The notes beneath the pieces are model-generated. The model made no database searches, was not told the DNA's origin, and saw only the letters and a program-made list of their open reading frames with translations. From an uncultured Ruminococcus sp. (lineage in GTDB: Bacteria; Bacillota; Clostridia; Oscillospirales; Ruminococcaceae), in assembly GCA_947589205.1 (NCBI GenBank), contig CANQCJ010000124.1, forward strand, positions 1-6,467: 6,467 bases of DNA, read 5' to 3'. The translations under genes were made by a program, and so were the position numbers. This document shows positions 1 through 4,766 of the stretch, one piece after another. Position 1 is the first letter of the stretch. Each line of letters starts with the position of its first letter.

Positions 1-566
1 ACTTTCAGGATCTCACGGGTAAGCTCGGGATCGAGAGCGCTTGTCGGCTCATCAAAGAAAAGGACTTCTGGATCAAGGGCTAGTGCCCTAGCAATTGAGA
101 CTCTCTGCTTCTGGCCACCAGAGAGCTCAAAAGGATATGAATGCGCCTTGTCCTCAAGGCTCATCTTCCTCAGTAGCACTATTGCCTTCTCCTCGCTCTC
201 CTCTTTGCTTCTCTTTAGAACAGCGCGCTGGGCTGCAGTTATATTCTTCAAAACCGTGTAATGGGGAAAAAGATTGAAGCTCTGGAAAACAAGTCCGAAA
301 CAGCTTTTTATCTCTTTAAGCTCGTCCTTTGAAGCGTATACGGCTTTGCCGTTTTCATCGCTCGCCGCCGTTTTGCCGCAGTAGATCATCGTTCCCGCGT
401 CTATCGTTTCAAGCATTGAGATGCACCTTAAAAAGGTCGATTTTCCCGAGCCGGACGGACCTAATATCGACACCACCTCGCCCTCGGCAACGTTCATGCT
501 GATATCCTTGAGCACCTCAAGCTCGCCGAAGCTTTTTTTCAGATTCTTTATTTCAAGCAAATTCAT
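1..566 (-). CDS. Polar amino-acid ABC transporter ATP-binding protein (GlnQ/HisP family), C-terminus cut by window edge
   Basis: This is the cytoplasmic ATPase that powers the importer encoded just upstream. 188 codons are visible, with no stop before the edge; family members are about 240-250 residues, so about 55 residues, including the switch histidine (H-loop), are missing. Visible motifs are Walker A GPSGSGKST (residues 36-44), Q-loop Q95 in LVFQSFNLFPH, signature LSGGQ (148-152) followed by KQR, and Walker B LFFDEP (169-174) followed by TSALDPE. The spacing and the FNLFPH and TSALDP signatures are typical of polar amino-acid importers. The ATG at 564-566 is preceded by GGGAGG (577-582), and only 16 bases separate it from the permease stop, so the two genes are cotranscribed. 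The substrate cannot be read from the ATPase. Confidence 0.95.
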   Translation of the reverse strand, partial: MNLLEIKNLKKSFGELEVLKDISMNVAEGEVVSILGPSGSGKSTFLRCISMLETIDAGTMIYCGKTAASDENGKAVYASKDELKEIKSCFGLVFQSFNLFPHYTVLKNITAAQRAVLKRSKEESEEKAIVLLRKMSLEDKAHSYPFELSGGQKQRVSIARALALDPEVLFFDEPTSALDPELTREILK

Positions 567-582
567 GGATATTCTACCTCCC

Positions 583-2082
583 TTATCTGAAATAGCTGAG
601 CTTCTTTTCGATACGTTCCATTATGAACGCTACCGCGAAATTGAACACATAGTAGAACACGCCCGCGATAAACAGCGGCATTATCGTCGCTTCAGCGGCG
701 GAGACCTGCTTTGCCAGCGTGAACATCTCCGTGTAGGAGATAGCGAACGCTAAAGACGTATCCTTTACGAGAGTTATTACTTCATTCGTTATCGAAGGGA
801 TTATGTTTTTCATCATCTGCGGGAAAACGATCTTGAAAAATTTCTGAGACTTACTGTAGCCGAGTATCTCGCAGGCTTCGTGCTGTCCTACCGGAACGGC
901 CTGTATTCCCGAGCGGTAGATCTCCGCAAAATATGCCGCGTAATTGAGCGTAAAGCCGATTATTACCGCATAGAACCTGTAGGAGGTCGGCGTGCTTATG
1001 CCGAACAGATAGTACGGACCGAAGAACACGACGAGAAGCTGCAGCATAAGCGGTGTTCCTCTTACTATGGATATATAAAGCTTTACAAGCAGACTGAGCG
1101 GCTTGAATTTAGACATTCTGCCGAAGGCTATTATAAGTCCCAAGGGCAGCGCGAACAGCAGCGTCAGGAAGAATATCGCAAGCGACGAACCCACGCCCTT
1201 TAAAAGCTGACCGCATATGTTGGCGAGCTTTTCGCCGAAGCTTTCATTCGTTTCATCGGTATGGTCCATTACCTCGTCTTCCGCGCTCAAACATACGCTG
1301 TCGCTTAGTCCCCAGTCGTCGGCGATCTTCGCAAACGTGCCGTCGCCAAGCATTTCAATAAGCGTCTGCTGCACCTCGTCTCTAAGCTCGGTGTTGCCCT
1401 TTAAGAAGCCTATAGCATATTCCTCCGAGGAAATATGCTCGTCGAGCATCACAAACTCTCCGCCCCTCGCTTCAAGCTCGTAGCCTGCAACGCCTATATC
1501 CATGCAGATAACGTCCACCGCGCCGCTTTCGAGATTTAAAAACGCGCTGTTGTAATCGCCCACCTGCTGAAGCTCCTTAAAGCTTGCGGCAAGCGTTTTG
1601 TTTTCCTCTGTCGCGTCGTCGCCGGTAAACGCCGCGAGAGCGGAGCTGTCCGACTGAACGGCAACAATTTTTCCGCTCATATCCGAAAGCTGTTTTATAT
1701 CGGAGTCCTTTTTAACGACCGCGACCTGCGAATTATCCACATACGGCGTGCTCCAGGTGTAATCGGCTTCTCTGCCGTTAAGCGTAAAGCCGTTCCAGAT
1801 ACAGTCTATCGCGCCGGTCTTTAGTTCCATATCCTTCGAGTTCCATTCTATCGGCTGCTTTACAAGCTCCCAGCCGCGGCGAGCGCATACCTCCTCGGCA
1901 AGCGAAAGGTCGAAGCCGACATATTCGCCGCTGTCGTCCTGATAGCCGTAAGGCGGAAACTCCGCGTCAAATCCGACGGTAAATGTCGTCCTCTCACCGC
2001 CGCTTTTATCGCTTTTGCCGCACCCGAAAAATACCAGCAATGCGCACAGAAGCGGTATAAGGATCAAAATTCGTTTTTTCAT
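583..2082 (-). CDS. Amino-acid ABC transporter, fused lipoprotein substrate-binding and permease protein
   Basis: A single 499-residue protein carries both the extracellular receptor and the membrane channel of a polar amino-acid importer. Residues 1-21 are a lipoprotein signal peptide (KKR, a hydrophobic core, then VFFGC with Cys21 as the likely lipidated residue; the lipobox is weak, with Phe at -2 and -3). Residues 32 to about 260 are a family-3 solute-binding domain (DAEFPPY at 39-45, GFDLSLAEEV, NGFTLNGRE with R104, and D195 in MDIGVAGYEL; R104 and D195 are the likely contacts for the amino-acid carboxylate and amine). Residues 280-499 are a HisM/GlnP-type permease with about five membrane segments and an EAA loop (GQHEACEILGYSKS, near 399-412) that docks on the ATPase. 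The open frame extends upstream to a TTG at 2124, but that codon lies in the promoter -10 box, so the ATG at 2080-2082 is chosen. Upstream AGAAG and GAGG are modest ribosome sites. The fusion is a known Firmicutes architecture. The substrate is undetermined. Confidence 0.95.
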   Translation of the reverse strand: MKKRILILIPLLCALLVFFGCGKSDKSGGERTTFTVGFDAEFPPYGYQDDSGEYVGFDLSLAEEVCARRGWELVKQPIEWNSKDMELKTGAIDCIWNGFTLNGREADYTWSTPYVDNSQVAVVKKDSDIKQLSDMSGKIVAVQSDSSALAAFTGDDATEENKTLAASFKELQQVGDYNSAFLNLESGAVDVICMDIGVAGYELEARGGEFVMLDEHISSEEYAIGFLKGNTELRDEVQQTLIEMLGDGTFAKIADDWGLSDSVCLSAEDEVMDHTDETNESFGEKLANICGQLLKGVGSSLAIFFLTLLFALPLGLIIAFGRMSKFKPLSLLVKLYISIVRGTPLMLQLLVVFFGPYYLFGISTPTSYRFYAVIIGFTLNYAAYFAEIYRSGIQAVPVGQHEACEILGYSKSQKFFKIVFPQMMKNIIPSITNEVITLVKDTSLAFAISYTEMFTLAKQVSAAEATIMPLFIAGVFYYVFNFAVAFIMERIEKKLSYFR

Positions 2083-2123
2083 ATTCTTCTGCAATACCTC
2101 ATTTCTGAAAATATAGTAAATCA

Positions 2124-2152
2124 ATTATAGCATTTTTTAAGCAGTTTTTCAA
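2124..2152 (-). promoter_or_regulatory. Promoter of the amino-acid transporter operon (sigma-A type, extended -10)
   Basis: On the minus strand there is a -35 box TTGAAA (2152-2147), a 17-base spacer and a -10 box TATAAT (2129-2124). TGC immediately before the -10 makes it an extended -10. Transcription should start near 2117, leaving a leader of about 35 bases before the ATG at 2082. This placement rules out the upstream TTG codon as the start. The A/T tracts just upstream could serve as an UP element. Confidence 0.8.
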
Positions 2153-2163
2153 GTAATTTTAAG

Positions 2164-2197
2164 AAAAAAATTAAATTTTTTTGTTTTTGTACAAAAA
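2164..2197. repeat. Two adjacent AT-rich palindromes upstream of the transporter promoter
   Basis: Positions 2164-2182 are a 19-base palindrome around a single central base (AAAAAAATT-A-AATTTTTTT). Positions 2184-2197 are a perfect 14-base palindrome, TTTTTGTACAAAAA. The first lies about 45-65 bases upstream of the predicted transporter start site, where an UP element would sit. The second overlaps the T-run of the preceding gene's terminator. They may be operators, an UP element or simply AT-rich spacer; the sequence alone does not decide. Confidence 0.4.
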
Positions 2198-2229
2198 TAT
2201 CCGCCCTGTGTGCAAAATTCGGAGCGGAT
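2193..2229 (-). terminator. Intrinsic terminator after the endonuclease V-like gene
   Basis: On the minus strand ATCCGC(T)CC (2229-2221) pairs with GGGCGGAT (2206-2199). This gives eight base pairs with one bulged base and a 14-base loop, followed by ATATTTTTG. It lies 12 bases after the TGA at 2242-2244. The T-run is short (five), so termination may be moderate. Confidence 0.65.
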
Positions 2230-2241
2230 AATAAGCTGTAT

Positions 2242-2598
2242 TCAGATATTTTTCAAGCGTTTTCTCTCGGCGTGGGTCATAAGGTCGGCGGCTCTTGTCG
2301 GAACGGGGATATGACTTTCATAGTCAGTCAGCTTCAAAGCAAATTCGCAGGCGGTATCGAGAGATATGTAATTCCCCGCGCTGACAAAGATCGGCTTTAC
2401 GCCGTAATGCGTTCTTAACGCCCTGCCGCAGACCGCGTATTCTTCATTGTCCTTTTGCCAATAAGCAAGATCCGCTCCGGCTATGGTCTTTATATCCTCC
2501 TTGTTAAAGCTGCCGCGCAGCGAGATATGCTTATTAAGCTCGTTTTGTATCTCTAAAAACTTCTCCTCGGTCGGCTGACCGGTATAAAAAAGCTTCAT
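2242..2598 (-). CDS. nfi: Internally deleted endonuclease V (N- and C-terminal parts joined, catalytic middle missing)
   Basis: Endonuclease V cleaves DNA next to deoxyinosine, and in some organisms RNA inosine; family proteins are about 220 residues, but this one is 118. Residues 8-57 match the family N-terminus (EIQNEL near 16-21, TIAGADLAYW at 38-47 with D43, the first metal-binding acid). Residues 58-118 match the C-terminus (LRTHYGVKPIFVSAGN, SLDTA, IPVPTRAADL, then a basic tail). About 100 intervening residues are absent, including the PYIPG wedge region and the catalytic Glu and Asp (E89 and D110 in Thermotoga maritima numbering, from recall). The histidine of the usual SPGH motif is Asn76 here, which may occur in relatives. 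The frame is intact, the ATG has an ideal GGAGG (2606-2610) seven bases upstream, and a terminator follows. Cleavage activity is unlikely; it may be a pseudogene by in-frame deletion or a repurposed binding protein. It probably shares a transcript with the gene upstream. Confidence 0.85.
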   Translation of the reverse strand: MKLFYTGQPTEEKFLEIQNELNKHISLRGSFNKEDIKTIAGADLAYWQKDNEEYAVCGRALRTHYGVKPIFVSAGNYISLDTACEFALKLTDYESHIPVPTRAADLMTHAERKRLKNI

Positions 2599-2623
2599 TC
2601 GGCTGCCTCCTTTTTATCAATGT

Positions 2624-2712
2624 TTATTCGCTTTCCCATTCGCCGACTATGCTATTATTCTTATCCAAAAGCAAAAAACCTTTTGAGCTTTGCCATTGCA
2701 GTTTTCCGAAAA
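2624..2712 (-). other. Probable out-of-frame C-terminal end of the preceding orphan gene
   Basis: In the -1 frame relative to the 2647-3351 gene, an open stretch runs from the T6 run (minus strand; plus-strand A6 at 2709-2714) to a TAA at 2624-2626. It encodes a credible protein end, ...KLQWQSSKGF then LLLDKNNSIVGEWESE. The annotated frame instead ends in a cysteine- and isoleucine-rich tail, CNGKAQKVFCFWIRIIA. Reading through with a -1 shift at the T6 run gives a 242-residue protein whose stop lies 13 bases from the next gene's GGAGG, a typical operon spacing. Causes could be a one-base loss in a homopolymer, a sequencing error or slippage. Confidence 0.55.
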
Positions 2713-3351
2713 AACGGCGTAGTCCCATTCATCGGGCTTGGCGGATACCAATTTTTTATTAAAAACCGTATTTCCGTTTTTGTCCTCTATCCTCAAAAAT
2801 ATATCCGCCTCATGCTCGATCTCCACAGCAGCCTTGAATTTTCGAGACGGATCAAGCTTTGTTTTCCAGACCCATTTGTTTTTATAGTTTTTGGCTATTA
2901 TCATTGACTTTATTTGTTCAAACGGGCTTATATCCTCTTTGTAATTTTCACAAATTATATTAAGAGCGTTCATGATAATATCGAGCGTATCACGCTTTTT
3001 TTGCTCATTGCTTTTTTCGGGAAAAACGCTGTAATTATATAAAACTTCTACCTCCGCTATCCCCTCAAAGACCTTTATCCTCCCGGAATTTTCCTTATCC
3101 CTACAGCAGCTTATTATGATCTTATTGAACGGGAATTGCATATCCTTGAAGCTTTTATAATACAGCCTGCTGAAAAATGAAGTTATATTTTTAGTCTGCA
3201 AGCTCAGCGTTCTTTCAAGCTCAAAAATATTTTCCTTGTAATATTCCTGGCAGCGTTTCAGATATTCCTCCCTGCTTTCGCAGCCGCTTTCAATGATACC
3301 GTAAATATGCGGCTCATAACAAATATTAACTGTAATTTCTCTGAGCTTCAT
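2647..3351 (-). CDS. Hypothetical protein, AT-rich orphan gene, probably frameshifted near its 3' end
   Basis: I do not recognise this 234-residue protein. It has no signal peptide or membrane segment and is probably cytoplasmic. The first half is rich in Tyr, Lys and Glu with likely helices (SREEYLKRCQEYYKENIFELERTL at about 26-49, quoted in parts: SREEYLKRCQ, EYYKENIFELERTL). The middle has strand-like stretches (KIIISCC, GRIKVFEGIAEVEVLYNYSV). The last third looks like a small beta domain (FKAAVEIEHEADIFLRIED, then NGNTVFNKKLVSA). The ATG at 3349-3351 has GGAGGG (3359-3364) seven bases upstream and a near-consensus promoter. Several 60-base segments inside it are only 28-32% GC, against 60-65% in segments of the transporter and uvrB genes, which suggests separate acquisition. 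The final 20 codons appear out of frame (see 2624-2712). It is followed closely by the endonuclease V remnant and is likely cotranscribed with it. Confidence 0.75.
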   Translation of the reverse strand: MKLREITVNICYEPHIYGIIESGCESREEYLKRCQEYYKENIFELERTLSLQTKNITSFFSRLYYKSFKDMQFPFNKIIISCCRDKENSGRIKVFEGIAEVEVLYNYSVFPEKSNEQKKRDTLDIIMNALNIICENYKEDISPFEQIKSMIIAKNYKNKWVWKTKLDPSRKFKAAVEIEHEADIFLRIEDKNGNTVFNKKLVSAKPDEWDYAVFSENCNGKAQKVFCFWIRIIA

Positions 3352-3385
3352 AAAAACACCCTCCGTTTTGTTTTATCCTGCCTAA

Positions 3386-3415
3386 ATTATAACATGATCT
3401 TTTTTTGCTTGTCAA
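3386..3415 (-). promoter_or_regulatory. Near-consensus promoter of the orphan/endonuclease V-like unit
   Basis: On the minus strand there is a consensus -35 TTGACA (3415-3410), an 18-base spacer and a consensus -10 TATAAT (3391-3386) preceded by TGT, an extended -10. Predicted transcription start is near 3379, giving a leader of about 28 bases before the ATG at 3351. This is the strongest promoter in the window. No operator is obvious over it. Confidence 0.85.
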
Positions 3416-3419
3416 GCGC

Positions 3420-3453
3420 AAAAAAAGACCCGCCCTTTTAAAAAAAGCGAGTC
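3420..3453 (-). terminator. Intrinsic terminator of the 95-residue protein gene
   Basis: On the minus strand GACTCGC (3453-3447) pairs with GCGGGTC (3433-3427), seven pairs with one G-U, around a 13-base loop. Seven T residues follow (3426-3420). It lies just after the TAA at 3464-3466 and ends four bases before the next promoter's -35 box. Confidence 0.85.
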
Positions 3454-3463
3454 CTTTGTTTTT

Positions 3464-3751
3464 TTAAATTTCAAGCTTCAAGCCCTTTGAAAGCTTGGGG
3501 TCGTCCTTTGCCGCGAGAAGCATCTGCGCTCCGCCGCAGCAGTCTATCGGGAGCATAAATTCAAACGCGCCGCTGCCCTTTTGCCGGCAGCATAATCTTC
3601 CGTCGAGATAAAGATCGACTACCTTGACGTCAGATCTCGCGTTCACATAAATGTAATCGTTTTCAACGCGCACTGACACTATACGCAAATAATCGGTCTC
3701 ACTATCTTCTACGGCGCGTTCGTCAGAATAAAGAATGCGCGCGCTGTTCAT
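3464..3751 (-). CDS. Hypothetical small protein, predicted beta-rich with two Cys-Cys pairs
   Basis: I do not recognise this 95-residue protein. It has no signal peptide or membrane segment. From residue 21 on it alternates in a way typical of a small beta sandwich: YLRIVSVRVE, YIYVNAR, KVVDLYLDGRL, AFEFMLPID, QMLLAAKDD and GLKLEI. The pattern (strand, LDG turn, phenylalanine-rich strand, then an A-K-D strand) resembles bacterial Ig-like or fibronectin-like modules, but this is an inference from pattern only. Two vicinal cysteine pairs (C54-C55 and C71-C72) could bind metal or form disulphides. The ATG at 3749-3751 has AAGGTG (3762-3767) ten bases upstream, a moderate ribosome site. It forms a one-gene unit with its own promoter and terminator. 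Its base composition resembles the GC-richer neighbours rather than the orphan gene downstream. Confidence 0.7.
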   Translation of the reverse strand: MNSARILYSDERAVEDSETDYLRIVSVRVENDYIYVNARSDVKVVDLYLDGRLCCRQKGSGAFEFMLPIDCCGGAQMLLAAKDDPKLSKGLKLEI

Positions 3752-3796
3752 TTTGATCTGTCACCTTGCTTTCATATTATTTTATTTTCTAATAAT

Positions 3797-3805
3797 ATTA
3801 TATCA
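3797..3805 (-). promoter_or_regulatory. Extended -10 promoter of the 95-residue protein gene
   Basis: On the minus strand TGATATAAT is an extended -10 (TGA plus a consensus TATAAT at 3802-3797). No good -35 box is seen at 16-18 bases upstream, where the sequence is AAGAAAC-like, so recognition would depend on the extended -10. Transcription would start near 3790, giving a leader of about 38 bases. Confidence 0.6.
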
Positions 3806-3812
3806 CTCCTGC

Positions 3813-3888
3813 AAAAAAGTTTCTTAAATAAGCATAAAATTTTATGAAACATTTTTGTTAATGATAATAAGATAAACTAAATTAACAA
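3813..3888 (-). terminator. Weak AT-rich hairpin region after the phosphodiesterase gene
   Basis: This intergenic stretch holds three symmetrical elements. TTGTTAAT (3855-3862) and ATTAACAA (3881-3888) form an eight-base inverted repeat starting five bases after the phosphodiesterase stop, with an 18-base loop but no T-run. CATAAAATTTTATG (3833-3846) is a perfect palindrome. On the minus strand GTTTC (3850-3846) and GAAAC (3823-3819) enclose that palindrome and are followed by T6 (3818-3813). Together they may terminate the phosphodiesterase transcript, but all stems are AT-rich and weak. The palindrome could instead be an operator for the downstream promoter. Confidence 0.35.
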
Positions 3889-3893
3889 TATCT

Positions 3894-4634
3894 TCACTTT
3901 CTCACCATATCGTCAAAATATTCGAGCGGTATATTTTCAAAGATCACTGAGGTCGAAAATTCCTCCGCCGCTTCGATAAGCTCAACGCTGTCCGCCGTCC
4001 ATGTGATAAACCGCGCGCCGATATCCGCAGCCCCGAGAGCCGCCTCGAGCGTTACCGAACGCAGATCCCACGCAAGATAGTCCGGCTTTGAAAGCCTCCA
4101 CGCCGCCCTGCTTGCCGCTATTTTTCTTTGGAAAAGCTTTTCGCCCTCAAAAAGCGAAACGAGCTGACCGCGGGTGATCTGAGGTGCGCAGGCGCGCAAA
4201 CGCTTTAGCGCGAACGGATCGAAGCTCTGCACCGCGTATTCTCCGGTATATTTTTCAAGCAGGTGCGCAAGTCTTTTTTCCGCGTCGTTTACATGAGGGG
4301 CTTCCTTTAGCTCGATAAACACCGCCGTCCTGCCGGCAATGAGCTTTAACGCCTGAGTCAGAAGCGGTATGCCCTCGTCCGTGCCGTTAAGGCGCAGAGT
4401 CATAAGCTCTTCATACGGCGTTTGGGAAATTTCAAGCGAAGCTCCGCACATTCTTTCGGTGTTCTCGTCATGAAAGACCGCCATTTTTTTATCAGCCGTA
4501 AACCGCACGTCCAGCTCTATCGCAAAGCCGTGTACGCAGGCGTTTTCAAACGCCGACAGCGAATTTTCCGGATATTTTGCCGCTCCTTTTCCGTGAAGCC
4601 CTCTGTGGGCGATGTAAACGGGGAAATTTTTCAT
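3894..4634 (-). CDS. Glycerophosphodiester phosphodiesterase (GDPD family, UgpQ-like)
   Basis: The enzyme hydrolyses glycerophosphodiesters (deacylated phospholipid headgroups) to glycerol 3-phosphate and an alcohol. At 246 residues without a signal peptide or membrane segment it is a compact cytoplasmic form. Family motifs are all present: AHRG (9-12, catalytic H10 and R11), PENS (22-25, with E23), IELDVRFTADKKMAVFHDE (39-57, with metal ligands E40 and D42 and catalytic H55), IELK (107-110, E108) and the C-terminal ITWTAD. Key residues are therefore intact and activity is expected; headgroup preference cannot be told. The ATG at 4632-4634 has GGAGAG (4642-4647) seven bases upstream. The gene appears monocistronic and diverges from uvrB across 132 bases; no convincing promoter of its own was found there. 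Confidence 0.93.
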   Translation of the reverse strand: MKNFPVYIAHRGLHGKGAAKYPENSLSAFENACVHGFAIELDVRFTADKKMAVFHDENTERMCGASLEISQTPYEELMTLRLNGTDEGIPLLTQALKLIAGRTAVFIELKEAPHVNDAEKRLAHLLEKYTGEYAVQSFDPFALKRLRACAPQITRGQLVSLFEGEKLFQRKIAASRAAWRLSKPDYLAWDLRSVTLEAALGAADIGARFITWTADSVELIEAAEEFSTSVIFENIPLEYFDDMVRK

Positions 4635-4692
4635 GCCGATACTCTCCTTTTAAAAATATGATATTAATAGATTTGTCATAATATTATTGCTT

Positions 4693-4727
4693 TATAGCGG
4701 TTTATTTTTTTTGAAAACTGCGCTATA
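4693..4727. repeat. Inverted repeat overlapping the uvrB promoter
   Basis: TATAGCGGTTT (4693-4703) is complementary to AAAC-TG-CGCTATA (4715-4727), with a two-base bulge. That makes 11 pairs around an 11-base T-rich centre. The right arm covers part of the predicted uvrB -10 box. It could be an operator for a dimeric regulator acting on the divergent pair, or chance in an AT-rich spacer. It does not match the B. subtilis-type LexA box (CGAAC...GTTCG). Confidence 0.4.
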
Positions 4728-4729
4728 CT
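4701..4729 (+). promoter_or_regulatory. Putative uvrB promoter
   Basis: A good -10 box TATACT (4724-4729) has a poor -35 candidate TTTATT (4701-4706) at 17 bases. Transcription would begin near 4736, about 30 bases before the start codon. The weak -35 suggests low constitutive expression or activator help. Confidence 0.45.
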
Positions 4730-4750
4730 GAAAACATAAACACAAACTAC

Positions 4751-4756
4751 AGGAGG
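4751..4756 (+). promoter_or_regulatory. Ribosome binding site that fixes the TTG start of uvrB
   Basis: AGGAGG lies ten bases before the TTG at 4767. An in-frame TAA at 4737-4739 and the absence of any ATG or GTG between it and the TTG leave TTG as the only start giving a full-length UvrB N-terminus. Confidence 0.85.
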
Positions 4757-4766
4757 TCAAAAGAAA

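Noticed and set aside
1..250. Slight codon-use change (several CTA leucines, AGA/AGG arginines) in the distal part of the ATPase gene.
   Set aside because: The motifs run continuously and the sample is too small to claim mosaicism or a chimeric assembly.
880..1203. Plus-strand open frames inside the transporter gene (also 421-753 and 1217-1483).
   Set aside because: They are antisense to clear domain-bearing coding sequence, have no ribosome sites of note and give low-complexity or arginine-rich translations.
2083..2124. TTG-initiated N-terminal extension of the transporter protein (14 extra residues).
   Set aside because: The TTG overlaps the TATAAT -10 box and would lie upstream of the transcription start. 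The internal ATG gives a proper signal peptide.
2599..2646. TCGGC/GCCGA pairing that could sequester the start region of the endonuclease V-like gene.
   Set aside because: Only five base pairs with a loop of 38 bases, too weak to claim a regulatory hairpin.
2620..2907. Plus-strand open frame opposite the orphan gene.
   Set aside because: It overlaps the orphan gene on the opposite strand, lacks a ribosome site and promoter, and the minus strand has both.
3860..3880. Fur-like half site (TGATAAT) after the phosphodiesterase gene.
   Set aside because: Only one half matches; the second half (AGATAAA) is poor, and the site lies downstream of a gene rather than over a promoter.
4737..4766. LexA/SOS operator in front of uvrB.
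   Set aside because: No CGAAC-N4-GTTCG-type or GAAC-N4-GTTC-type dyad is present in the spacer.
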